From: Planctomycetota bacterium | GTDB taxonomy: Bacteria; Planctomycetota; Phycisphaerae; Phycisphaerales; SM1A02 | DNA length: 64,000 nt | Direction of reading: 5' to 3' | Assembly: GCA_022574595.1 (NCBI GenBank) | Contig: JACZRS010000001.1 | Location: 186,001-250,000 of the forward strand | Made by a program: the position numbers and the translations under genes | Notes under the pieces: generated by a model | Databases searched by the model: none | What the model was told of the DNA's origin: nothing | Seen by the model: only the letters and a program-made list of their open reading frames with translations | Shown here: one piece after another, positions 42,735-51,445 of the stretch | How the letters are laid out: each line of letters opens with the position of its first letter | Numbering within the stretch: position 1 is the stretch's first letter

Positions 42735-43376
42735 TCAGCTGTCACTTTCGCCAGGCTTGGTTGCTTTGTCTATCAATTCCTTAAGTACTCGCTGCACATC
42801 ATCAGCGGTTGGAATTGGCTGCGGCGCATCCAGGCGAAGTACATCAAAACGTCTGCGTACATCAAAGCCCAATGGGTCTACACCAACTAGATATGGGTCT
42901 GCGACTTCTGCATGGAAAATCACATCGCAAACACGTTTTAGATCCTCGCGATGCTCTGCGTTTACCTCTCGGCAAATCCGCGCTTCATCACCTGCTAATG
43001 GGTTAGGAGTGACCAGTGCTTCGCCGTCTATTACAGAATCGTGAAAGCGAACTGCATCGAGATCAAAGAATGCCCAGTAGACATCTTCAGGTTCGCCGTG
43101 ATATATTCGCCAACGATCGGTCAGCGCTCCATCAGGTCCATCAGCTTCAAACTCGGTTAGAGTAACCAGCAGCTCCATCGCACCATCTACGACCTCCGGC
43201 ACAAAAAGAACGGTCTCTTGTGCTTGTAGCATCGCAGTCATGACAGGCGCAACAATCCGCCCTGCTGGGCCAATCACATAGCGCAGCGGTCTATAATGCT
43301 CATCAAAACGCAAATCGCCTGTGGTTTGGCTCTTAAGAAACCTCTGAGCAGACTCGATGAGGTCTTGTTCATCCAT
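42735..43376 (-). CDS. HugZ-like PNPOx protein with DUF2470 C-terminal domain
   Basis: A 213-residue protein. The central part (MTAMLQAQETVLFVPEVVDG, GALTDRWRIYHGEPEDVYWA) looks like the split-barrel of HugZ-type haem-utilisation proteins, and the C-terminal part (VADPYLVGVDPLGFDVRRRF and PIPTADDVQRVLKELIDK) matches DUF2470, which accompanies that fold. Haem binding or degradation is possible but the key C-terminal His of HugZ was not identified. It overlaps nothing and probably heads a two-gene unit with the dehydrogenase. Confidence 0.65.
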   Translation of the reverse strand: MDEQDLIESAQRFLKSQTTGDLRFDEHYRPLRYVIGPAGRIVAPVMTAMLQAQETVLFVPEVVDGAMELLVTLTEFEADGPDGALTDRWRIYHGEPEDVYWAFFDLDAVRFHDSVIDGEALVTPNPLAGDEARICREVNAEHREDLKRVCDVIFHAEVADPYLVGVDPLGFDVRRRFDVLRLDAPQPIPTADDVQRVLKELIDKATKPGESDS

Positions 43377-43454
43377 AGCTGGATATGGTAACGGCTGATT
43401 CGCTGTGCGGGGGCAGCTACCTTTGATCGCTGTAAACCTTACTATGACCAGCAG

Positions 43455-45017
43455 ATGACGCTAATAGCAGTATCCATTTGGGTTGCAAGTGAGCCAGAGG
43501 TTGATGATGCGCTGGCAAAAGCGCGTCAAGCAGCTGAGGCTGGTGCTAGATTGGTCGAATGGCGCGTAGATGCGCTTGATGGTGATGGCGTAGATGTAAT
43601 CGCTGCGGCAATCAGACTGATCAAGGACTCGCCACTCCCTTGCATAATTACGCGCAGACCAACATCTGAAGGTGGCATGTGCAGTGAAACAGACATACAG
43701 CGCAGCGCGTTCTTTGGAGGCGTTGCTAATTCCGGTTACGCACCCAAATACCTTGACATTGAGCTTGCATCGTTTAGAGAAGACAAGTCACATTGGAGTA
43801 CGGCGCTTAGTAATGATGAAAAAGATGCGTCACTGATTTTGTCTTCGCATGATTTTGATGGGAGGCCGCGTGATCTTTTTCAGCGCATTGAAGAAATTAC
43901 CAACGAGCCTGCATGTGATGTAATAAAAATAGTATGGGCAGCAAGATCACTTCGCGATAATCTCGAGGCGTTTGATTTATTAACAGAACGAAAAAAACCA
44001 ATGATCGCGCTGTGTATGGGGCAGTTCGGTTTAATGAGCAGAGTTCTTGCGCCGAAGTTTGGCGGATTCTTGACGTTTGCGTGTATGGACAAAGATGATG
44101 CAACCGCAACAGGTCAGCCAACGATTAATGAGCTAATTGATCTGTATCGCTTTGACCAAATTGGGCTGGATACAAAGGTTTATGGCGTAATAGGTTGGCC
44201 AGTGGAACATTCGCTGAGCCCTAAGATTCATAATGCAGGTTTTTGTGCGCTTGGGCACGATGGGGTTTACCTGCCTATGCCCCTCCCACCGGAGTATGAA
44301 CATTTTAAGGCCACGGTTGGTTCGTTTGTAGATCACGAACGCTTGGATTTCCGGGGGGCCAGTGTGACTATTCCGCACAAGGAGAATCTGCTGAGATTTG
44401 TTTCCGAGCGAGGCGGAATGGTTGATCCGCTTGCTGAGAAAATTGGAGCTGCAAATACACTTGTTATAGATGATGATGGCGTAGTATCCTGTTTTAATAC
44501 TGATGCGCCCGCTGCGATTGAATCGCTTTGTGATGGTGCAGGTATTAAACATGAAGATTTAAAAAATCGGCGAATCGCAGTTATAGGTGCAGGCGGTGTT
44601 GCGCGAGCAGTGATTGCAGGCCTATGTGATGCAGATGCAAAGGTAACAATTTTTAATCGCACCCCCAGAAAAGCGGAAGCGTTAGCAGAGTTATTTCACG
44701 CTGAAGTTGGTGGCAAAACCCCGCTTGAGCTAGATAAGTTTGAAATATACATCAACTGCACATCACTAGGAATGGCAGGTGGCCCGGCTCCAGATCAATC
44801 ACCATTACCCCTTGATGCGCCGCTGGATAAAAACACAGTCGTTTTCGACACGGTTTACACACCTCAGCAAACCCCACTCATCAAGCAAGCTGAGGCTGCG
44901 GGCGCAAAAACAATTTCAGGCATAGAAATGTTTTTAAGGCAAGCATCCCTGCAGTTCGAGCGTTGGACATGCAAGGAAGCGCCAATGGAAGTGTTTCGCA
45001 AAGCTCTTAACAAATAA
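43455..45017 (+). CDS. aroDE: Bifunctional 3-dehydroquinate dehydratase / shikimate dehydrogenase
   Basis: A 520-residue fusion. Residues about 1-225 are a type I 3-dehydroquinase (GARLVEWRVDALDGDGVD, LSSHDFDGRP, CDVIKIVWAARS with Schiff-base Lys158, GFLTFACMD). Residues about 238-520 are a shikimate dehydrogenase (VYGVIGWPVEHSLSPKIHNA, SVTIPHKENLL with the catalytic Lys, AANTLV, NTDAPAAIESL, AVIGAGGVARAVIAGL, NRTPRKAEALA). It runs two consecutive steps of aromatic synthesis. The fusion is known in plants and a few bacterial phyla. aroC lies 2.4 kb downstream on the same strand. Confidence 0.94.
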   Translation: MTLIAVSIWVASEPEVDDALAKARQAAEAGARLVEWRVDALDGDGVDVIAAAIRLIKDSPLPCIITRRPTSEGGMCSETDIQRSAFFGGVANSGYAPKYLDIELASFREDKSHWSTALSNDEKDASLILSSHDFDGRPRDLFQRIEEITNEPACDVIKIVWAARSLRDNLEAFDLLTERKKPMIALCMGQFGLMSRVLAPKFGGFLTFACMDKDDATATGQPTINELIDLYRFDQIGLDTKVYGVIGWPVEHSLSPKIHNAGFCALGHDGVYLPMPLPPEYEHFKATVGSFVDHERLDFRGASVTIPHKENLLRFVSERGGMVDPLAEKIGAANTLVIDDDGVVSCFNTDAPAAIESLCDGAGIKHEDLKNRRIAVIGAGGVARAVIAGLCDADAKVTIFNRTPRKAEALAELFHAEVGGKTPLELDKFEIYINCTSLGMAGGPAPDQSPLPLDAPLDKNTVVFDTVYTPQQTPLIKQAEAAGAKTISGIEMFLRQASLQFERWTCKEAPMEVFRKALNK

Positions 45018-45020
45018 GCG

Positions 45021-45042
45021 AGCCGTCCCGATTCCATCGGGA
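45021..45042 (+). repeat. TCCCGAT hairpin repeat
   Basis: TCCCGAT and ATCGGGA pair perfectly around TCC (45026-45042). The 16 bases at 45021-45036 recur inverted at 9393-9408. Confidence 0.6.
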
Positions 45043-45084
45043 TCCCTGCCCGCGGTAAGCGCGCTAAACATGTAGTGACACACT

Positions 45085-45852
45085 ATGCGTCTACGTTTGG
45101 GACATGTTGTTTTCGCACTAATCATCGCTTCGATATTGAATCTTGCGATCGCGTGGTTGTGTGCGTATTACACATGGCCCGGCTATAACGGGACAATAGT
45201 TATTTCTGCGGATAAATTTGATAATGGAGCTGAGATAATAAAGGAGCGTTATCATGATTTAGCTGTCACTAAGTGGATCGATTTCGGCTTAACAGAGTTA
45301 GATGGGCTTGGCCCGTGGTACTTTTGGGATCCGGAGTATGAATTGGAGGATTGGACGCCGTCTGTACTGGCGGATAGTTTAGATGCGATCATAAACGAAA
45401 ATGCACCTAGTAAGAACTCTTTAGAACAAAACGATTTAAGATACCAATTAAACCAATTTTGGTACCGAAATGTCAAACTTCATAAGCGTATTGATGCTGG
45501 TTGGCCGATGCGTAGCTTTCAAGGATTTGTTAGCGGTGGTTGGTTAGATCCTAATGATCCGCGAAAACTGTTCCCGCTTCAGAGTGTCAGAGCATTCACG
45601 GTCGAGCGACAATTGAAAAACATAACAATAACACGCTACCTTCCTTATGGCCTTATTTGGTTTGGTTTGATTGTAAATACACTGGTCTATGCAATTTTGA
45701 TACTCGCGATTATGTGGATATTGCTTACTGTGCGCGCCATGCGGCGCCTTCGACGCAATCTATGTCCAAACTGCAAATACCCGATTGGTGTGTCGGAGGT
45801 TTGTACGGAATGTGGTTGTCCATTGTCGGTAGAAAAAATCGGGTGCCACTGA
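45085..45852 (+). CDS. Two-helix membrane protein with C-terminal zinc ribbon
   Basis: A 255-residue protein with membrane segments near residues 7-28 and 187-217, a mostly acidic external domain between them (YHDLAVTKWIDFGLTELDGL, RNVKLHKRIDAGWPMRSFQG), and a basic cytoplasmic tail ending in a zinc ribbon with CPNC and CTEC pairs. This tail (C-P-x-C-x-Y-P...C-x-E-C-G) is typical of planctomycete membrane proteins. The last codons (GCH-stop) lie inside the left arm of a 101-bp palindrome, so the natural C-terminus may have been changed by that element. Confidence 0.7.
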   Translation: MRLRLGHVVFALIIASILNLAIAWLCAYYTWPGYNGTIVISADKFDNGAEIIKERYHDLAVTKWIDFGLTELDGLGPWYFWDPEYELEDWTPSVLADSLDAIINENAPSKNSLEQNDLRYQLNQFWYRNVKLHKRIDAGWPMRSFQGFVSGGWLDPNDPRKLFPLQSVRAFTVERQLKNITITRYLPYGLIWFGLIVNTLVYAILILAIMWILLTVRAMRRLRRNLCPNCKYPIGVSEVCTECGCPLSVEKIGCH

Positions 45853-45941
45853 CAGCACAGCGCAGCGGAGTCGTCAGTGCGTTAGGAAGTTTGTTGTGCG
45901 AACTGCACCGACGACTCGAAGACTCGCTGTCGGTGGCACCC
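45841..45941. repeat. 101-bp imperfect long inverted repeat
   Basis: The outer arms GGGTGCCACTGACAGC (45841-45856) and GCTGTCGGTGGCACCC (45926-45941) pair at 15 of 16 positions. Inner arms GAGTCGTCAGTGC (45868-45880) and GCACCGACGACTC (45905-45917) pair at 12 of 13. The centre is about 24 bases. The left arm includes the stop codon of the upstream gene. Confidence 0.8.
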
Positions 45942-45952
45942 TAAACTTCAAA

Positions 45953-45983
45953 AACACGGCGGCCGGGGGCCGCTCGCTAAACG
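45953..45983 (+). repeat. 31-bp GC-rich repeat, copy 2
   Basis: Second copy of the element at 25681-25711, with two substitutions. It lies between the long palindrome and the end of hslU. Confidence 0.75.
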
Positions 45984-45988
45984 TTGCT

Positions 45989-47392
45989 TTACAACACAAA
46001 CTTGCTTAGATCTTCATCTTTCATTATTTCCGCCAGGCGTTCGCGCACGAAATCTGCGGTGATTTCGATTTTCTTATCAGCCTTCTTCATCTCAGGTGCA
46101 TCGAAACTTATTTGCTCAAAGACACATTCCATTATTGTCATCAAGCGACGCGCACCTATATTTTCCAGGTTGTTATTGGCTTCCGCAGCAAGCTCGGCCA
46201 TGGCGTCGATCGAATCATCAGCAAATTTGATCTTCAAGCCCTCCGTTGCCAGCATCGCCTCCTGCTGCATAGTTAAAGAAGCGTCTGGCTCAATGAGGAT
46301 TCGCTTAAAATCATCCTTATTAAGTGCATTTAGCTCAACACGAATAGGAAAGCGTCCTTGAAGTTCAGGCATCAAATCGCTAACCGAAGCACTATGAAAC
46401 GCACCGGCTGCGATAAAAAGAATCTGATCCGTATGCACTACACCATAACGCGTGCTAACAGCTGAGCCTTCAACGATGGGCAGCAAATCTCGCTGCACAC
46501 CCTGGCGACTGACGTCCGCAGAACCAGTTTTGCCTTCACCCGGCGAGGCGATCTTGTCAATCTCATCAAGAAACACGATGCCGGTCTGCTCGGTTCGCTC
46601 GACTGCTTGTTCGATAATTTTTTCTTTATCAATTAACTTTTCGGTTTCTTCTTCGAGCAATATGGTGCGAGCGCGCGCAACTGTAACTTTTCGCCGACGC
46701 GTCTTTGATGGAACCAGATTTTCCAACATTGAGCTTAACGCAGGGTCCATTTGATCTGGCCCCATCATGCCGATTATTGGGACTACTTGTTTTTCATCGA
46801 TGGTGATTTCGATCTCGCGATCCTCAAACACTCCTTGGCGCAGTTTTTCGGACATGCGTCTGCGCACAAGTTTGCGTGATTCTTCCTGCTGGGCTGCGGT
46901 TGTCGTTACAATTTCACCATCCGCATCGTTATCAAATACTGCAACCGGTTGAGGTACATCAATATGTGAGCCGATCGCTTCACCAAGTAGTAACGAAACC
47001 AGTCGTTCTTCGACTGCTGCTTCCGCTTGTTCGCGTACGGTTTCCGCGTGTTCGCTTCGGACCATATCAACTGCAAGTTCGAGCAGATCGCGGATCATTG
47101 ATTCAACATCGCGGCCGTGGTATCCGACCTCGGTATATTTACTGGCTTCGACTTTAATAAATGGAGCGTTAACCAGATTAGACAGGCGTCGAGCGATTTC
47201 GGTCTTGCCCACACCGGTTGGGCCTATCATTATTATATTCTTTGGTGCGACTTCTTTAGCCAGATCCGGATCAAGCTGTCTGCGTCGCCAACGGTTACGC
47301 ACAGCAACGGCAACCGCTCGTTTAGCATTATCCTGGCCGATGATGAATCGATCGAGTTGGGCGACAATCTCTCGTGGTGTTAGTTCTTTCAT
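45989..47392 (-). CDS. hslU: HslU ATPase subunit of the HslUV protease
   Basis: A 467-residue AAA+ ATPase. It starts MKELTPREIVAQLDRFIIGQ and shows Walker A MIGPTGVGKTEIARRL, the HslU landmark ASKYTEVGYHGRDVESMIRD, Walker B IVFLDEIDKIA, and GVQRDLLPIVEG. The C-terminal LSKFVL resembles the tail (usually DLSRYIL or similar) that docks into HslV and activates it. The motor unfolds proteins for the HslV peptidase. No hslV is adjacent, although hslV-hslU is the usual order. The start at ATG 47392 avoids a 13-codon extension into the aroC promoter; the shared divergent region is just 41 bp. Confidence 0.93.
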   Translation of the reverse strand: MKELTPREIVAQLDRFIIGQDNAKRAVAVAVRNRWRRRQLDPDLAKEVAPKNIIMIGPTGVGKTEIARRLSNLVNAPFIKVEASKYTEVGYHGRDVESMIRDLLELAVDMVRSEHAETVREQAEAAVEERLVSLLLGEAIGSHIDVPQPVAVFDNDADGEIVTTTAAQQEESRKLVRRRMSEKLRQGVFEDREIEITIDEKQVVPIIGMMGPDQMDPALSSMLENLVPSKTRRRKVTVARARTILLEEETEKLIDKEKIIEQAVERTEQTGIVFLDEIDKIASPGEGKTGSADVSRQGVQRDLLPIVEGSAVSTRYGVVHTDQILFIAAGAFHSASVSDLMPELQGRFPIRVELNALNKDDFKRILIEPDASLTMQQEAMLATEGLKIKFADDSIDAMAELAAEANNNLENIGARRLMTIMECVFEQISFDAPEMKKADKKIEITADFVRERLAEIMKDEDLSKFVL

Positions 47393-47433
47393 AGGTTTGT
47401 AATGATATGCAGCAAAATCGCTATCATGCACCT

Positions 47434-48651
47434 ATGGCCACACTTACTTATCACACAGCGGGGGAATCGCATGGGCCGGCGGTTACTTGCCTGATCTATG
47501 GGATGCCGGCCGGGTTGGTGCTGGATATACAGTTTATTAACAGTGAACTGACTCGGCGCCAGGGCGGTTACGGCCGAGGTGGACGACAAAAAATCGAGAA
47601 CGATAAGGTCACGTTCATCGGCGGAGTACGTCTGGGTAAAACCACAGGTGGGCCTGTTGCCTTGCAAATTCCAAATAAAGATAATCGCCTTGATGATCTA
47701 AAAAGAACACCTCCGGTATATCGCCCAAGGCCTGGCCATGCGGATCTTGCGGGTTCGGTGAAGTGGTTAACAACTGATTGCCGTAATTCCCTGGAAAGAG
47801 CAAGCGCGCGCGAGACGGCTGCTCGAACAGCTGCGGGCGCGGTCGCTCAATGTTTGCTTGGCGAATTTGGAATAGAAACGTTCGGTTTCGTTCGCGGCTT
47901 ACTCGATGCAAATACTGATATCCAATTAAATGAAAATAATCTATTAGAAGTAAAACACGCACGCAATCAATCTGAAGTTTATTGCCCAGATGAAAGTACA
48001 AGTAAAAAAATCATCGCACACATTCGCCAGGCCAAGATCGACAAGGACACTCTTGGCGGATTAGCGGAAGTACACGTTTTTGGTTGCCCGATTGGTTTAG
48101 GTTCTTGTGCGCACTGGGATGAAAAACTCGATGCACGCTTAGCCTTTGCGGTAATGAGTATTCAAGCATTTAAAGCGGTGGAGATTGGTTTAGGTAAAGA
48201 ATGCGCAACTCGGCCTGGCTCACAGGTACAGGATCCGATTGAATATGATGAATCAAAGCGCGGCCAACCCTCAGCTGGATTTGTGCGACCGAGCAATAAC
48301 GCAGGAGGTTTGGAAGGTGGCATGACAAACGGTCAGCCCATCGTTGTGCGCGGAACCATGAAACCTATTAGTACATTGCTGCAAGGTATGCCAAGTGTTG
48401 ATTTGAATACTAAGCAAGCAGAGCAAAGTACCTATGAACGATCTGATGTTTGTGCGCTACCGGCTGCGAGCGTGGTAATGCAGGGCGTTGTAGCATTAGA
48501 AGTAGCGCGAGCGTTTCTGGAAAAGTTCGGCGGCGACACTATGCACGAGTTGCACGCTAATTATGAGAATTACTTGGCGATGGTGCAGCGTTTACCTCTA
48601 GAAAAACCTATTGAAGCAGGTGATTTAGAGGCAGACCAGACCGAGGCGTAG
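47434..48651 (+). CDS. aroC: Chorismate synthase
   Basis: A 405-residue enzyme. It begins MATLTYHTAGESHGPAVTCL and has the family signatures GRGGRQKIENDKV, RPGHADLAGSVKW, RASARETAARTAAGAVAQCL and SNNAGGLEGGMTNGQPIVVR. It uses reduced FMN to make chorismate from EPSP, the last common step of aromatic synthesis. With the AroDE fusion upstream, three shikimate-pathway activities lie within 5 kb. The ATG at 47434 starts the conserved sequence; the in-frame ATG at 47407 would add nine residues inside the divergent promoter. Confidence 0.96.
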   Translation: MATLTYHTAGESHGPAVTCLIYGMPAGLVLDIQFINSELTRRQGGYGRGGRQKIENDKVTFIGGVRLGKTTGGPVALQIPNKDNRLDDLKRTPPVYRPRPGHADLAGSVKWLTTDCRNSLERASARETAARTAAGAVAQCLLGEFGIETFGFVRGLLDANTDIQLNENNLLEVKHARNQSEVYCPDESTSKKIIAHIRQAKIDKDTLGGLAEVHVFGCPIGLGSCAHWDEKLDARLAFAVMSIQAFKAVEIGLGKECATRPGSQVQDPIEYDESKRGQPSAGFVRPSNNAGGLEGGMTNGQPIVVRGTMKPISTLLQGMPSVDLNTKQAEQSTYERSDVCALPAASVVMQGVVALEVARAFLEKFGGDTMHELHANYENYLAMVQRLPLEKPIEAGDLEADQTEA

Positions 48652-48687
48652 ATGTAGCGAAGCGATTTGCGAGCATTGGGGTGGATC

Positions 48688-51438
48688 ATGGCGGACGATT
48701 ATCTGAGGCAGGCAATTAAAGCTCTGACAGAGCGCGTCGAACAGCTCGAGCGCGAGTTAGCTGAACTATCAACAAAGCCCAAGGCTGAACATACACCTGC
48801 TTTGGAAAAGCCGCCGCCGCAAACGACTAAAGCGCCGCCAACTGAACCCACACCACCACCACCACCTCCTCCACCAATACCACCGATTGCTGCACCAAAG
48901 CCTAAGGAGCCGATCTGGACCGAACCACCAGTGGCCAGCCCTATTTCTTATCAAAAACCACAGACTTCTTCGCCCGAAGAAACACCTGGTCGTTCGTTAG
49001 AACTTATCATTGGCAGACAGCTAGTTGCCTGGGTAGGCGCAATAATAATTCTTTTCGGCGTCGGTTATTTTGTGAAATATGCCTACGACGTGGGGTGGTT
49101 GACAAAGCTCACGCCACTTATGCGATGCTTATTCGCAGCAGGATTTGGGCTGGCATTGATCGGAGCTGGGGAATATGTGCTGAGGCGCCTCGGTCGTCTC
49201 GGTGCGGCTGGCCTTTTTAGCGCAGGAATCGGCACACTATATCTGACAGCCTACACAGCATTTCGGCTCGAAATTGTAGCGGAACTTGGTGGGCTATTTC
49301 TCCTGGGCATAGTAGCGATGATCGGCTTTGCGCTGACTTGGCGCACCAAAGCAATATCGATCGGTGTATTGAGTGTCCTGGGCGGTTACTTCAGCCCAAT
49401 GTTCCTTGGAGGACTCAACACCACGACAGTGGCGTTGCCACTGTACTTGACAATGCTGTTGGGAGTATCGCTCGGTCTTTCTGCGGTTTCGCCGAGGCCG
49501 TTTAGGGTGATGCGCTATGTTGCACTCATTTCGCATGCAATCATCGCACTAGTTTGGGTACTAATATCGCCAAGCGTAGTTTGGCAAATCGCGCTACCGT
49601 TCCTGACGGGTTGGTGGCTCATGATCACCGGCGAATTGATCTACGCAGCAATGCGTAGGCAGTCGCCAATCGCTAACGCAGTTGCCAGCTTGCTCACTAG
49701 CGCGTGGTTTGTAACGATTGGGTGTTGGGTGCTTTACAGATATATCCCAGCTGGCCCCGATTGGGCGGCGCTGTTTACTATTGCAATCGGTGCGGTTGCA
49801 GCAGCGGCAGCTGCACAGTTCGGTCCGAGTCTCGAAACACTAAAGCGTCCACCTACAAACGCGATTGAGAAGTTGGCAATAGCACTTTGGCTACAAGCAG
49901 GTGTGCTTCTAGCGGCAGCGATCGCTATGCAATTCGATGGATACGGCATGACGGTTGGTTGGCTGGCTGTGGGATTGGCATCAGTCGAATTATCAAGACG
50001 CTTGCCTTCACGCGGTATCGGAGTTTTTGGGTTGGTGGTAGGTACGCTTGCAGTAGTGCGGCTGGTTGCAATCGACTGGAACACGACAGCCATGAGTGCA
50101 TCAGTACTTACCTTTGGTGACTCCTTTGCAATTACCAAGAGATCACTGCTTGCGTTTGGCGCACTAATCTGTGTGTTTACAGCTGCACTTAGGCTTGATG
50201 ATCCAAAACGCGATTCCAAAGGCACTACAGCTTTGGTACTGCTCGTAATGGCAACCGTGGGGTGGATGGCTATTTGTCTCGAAGTTGCTGAGGATTTCTA
50301 CCAGACAATCGGATGGGTAATTGGTTCAGCGCTTTTACTTCTGGGCGGGCAACTTGGATTGCGAAAACGGTATGTTGGGGTGGGTGCATTACTGGTCGCT
50401 GCAGCAGCGCTTAAATGGTTAGTATTAGATGTACTTGAAGTTCGCAAAGAAAACGTATGGGATCCATTTGCAACATTGCTAGTGTTGAACCTTCAAGTGA
50501 TCGTTGCGGTGGTGATTGTTGGGATTGGTTGTTGGGCAACGAGAGCGATATCCAAGAGAGCGCATGCTAAATCATTGGGGCTGGAATCGCCGAAGGACGC
50601 TACATCGCCATGGTGGTATATCAATCCTGATTGGCAGTGGGCGCTAGCAGCGATCACTAGCTTTCTTCTCATTGCCATAAGCTTTGAGGCCGATCGCGCT
50701 ATCTCACGTTTTGAAAAGATTAAGCCTATAACGGATGCACTGCTATGGGATCCTGCGCTCCTTCGCAGTTTGTGGCTGACGCTTCTCTGGGGTGTTGGTG
50801 GAATTGCTATTACATTCGCATCTAAATTCGCAGCATGGCGAAACCTCTCGCAATTCGGCGCGGGGCTTGTCATTCTTAGCGCTATAGCTTGGCTAACGTT
50901 TGAAACTCTTGGATGGCGGATGTCAAATGGTCCTATCCCTACCCAGGTAATCGTCAATCTACAGTTTGGTGTTGGTGCAGGACTATTGGTATTACTCGCG
51001 GTATTGATGTGGCTGAATAAGAACGAAATTGCAGACAGCCAGCAAGCTAGAGAAATCAGAAAAATGATCGGGATTGTTGGATTGGCATTGATGGGCGCAA
51101 TAGTTTTGTGGTTAGGGAGTTTGGAGATTGATCGCTACTTCATCGAACGGATTAGTGCAAAACAAACGGGACTTAGCGTGTATTGGGCACTATTTGGAAT
51201 TGCAACAATTCTCATAGGTTTTATCCGGTCGGCTGCGCCTGCTCGCTATGTTGGACTTTCGCTATTTGGCATCACAGTCGCAAAGGTCTTCCTTGTTGAT
51301 ATGCCTCAAGCGAATGTAAGCCCGATTTACCGAGTAATTTCAGCGGTTATCGTCGGTTTGCTGATGCTGGCAACAAGCGTTGCTTATGCGAAGTTTGCCC
51401 CAAAACTAATGAATTCCGCACATAATGAAAAACAGTGA
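48688..51438 (+). CDS. DUF2339-family giant polytopic membrane protein
   Basis: A 916-residue protein. It has an N-terminal coiled coil (AIKALTERVEQLERELAELS), a proline-rich linker with long Pro runs (about residues 55-75), then more than twenty hydrophobic segments. The first membrane block contains GRQLVAWVGAIIILFGVGYF and LGVGYFVKYAYDVGW-like residues, and AAGLFSAGIGTLYLTAYTAF, the typical DUF2339 start. The function of the family is unknown; transport or lipid-linked roles have been guessed. ATG 48688 follows GGGGTGG. It is probably read from the aroC transcript, 36 bp behind it. Confidence 0.85.
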   Translation: MADDYLRQAIKALTERVEQLERELAELSTKPKAEHTPALEKPPPQTTKAPPTEPTPPPPPPPPIPPIAAPKPKEPIWTEPPVASPISYQKPQTSSPEETPGRSLELIIGRQLVAWVGAIIILFGVGYFVKYAYDVGWLTKLTPLMRCLFAAGFGLALIGAGEYVLRRLGRLGAAGLFSAGIGTLYLTAYTAFRLEIVAELGGLFLLGIVAMIGFALTWRTKAISIGVLSVLGGYFSPMFLGGLNTTTVALPLYLTMLLGVSLGLSAVSPRPFRVMRYVALISHAIIALVWVLISPSVVWQIALPFLTGWWLMITGELIYAAMRRQSPIANAVASLLTSAWFVTIGCWVLYRYIPAGPDWAALFTIAIGAVAAAAAAQFGPSLETLKRPPTNAIEKLAIALWLQAGVLLAAAIAMQFDGYGMTVGWLAVGLASVELSRRLPSRGIGVFGLVVGTLAVVRLVAIDWNTTAMSASVLTFGDSFAITKRSLLAFGALICVFTAALRLDDPKRDSKGTTALVLLVMATVGWMAICLEVAEDFYQTIGWVIGSALLLLGGQLGLRKRYVGVGALLVAAAALKWLVLDVLEVRKENVWDPFATLLVLNLQVIVAVVIVGIGCWATRAISKRAHAKSLGLESPKDATSPWWYINPDWQWALAAITSFLLIAISFEADRAISRFEKIKPITDALLWDPALLRSLWLTLLWGVGGIAITFASKFAAWRNLSQFGAGLVILSAIAWLTFETLGWRMSNGPIPTQVIVNLQFGVGAGLLVLLAVLMWLNKNEIADSQQAREIRKMIGIVGLALMGAIVLWLGSLEIDRYFIERISAKQTGLSVYWALFGIATILIGFIRSAAPARYVGLSLFGITVAKVFLVDMPQANVSPIYRVISAVIVGLLMLATSVAYAKFAPKLMNSAHNEKQ

Positions 51439-51445
51439 TCGTAGG

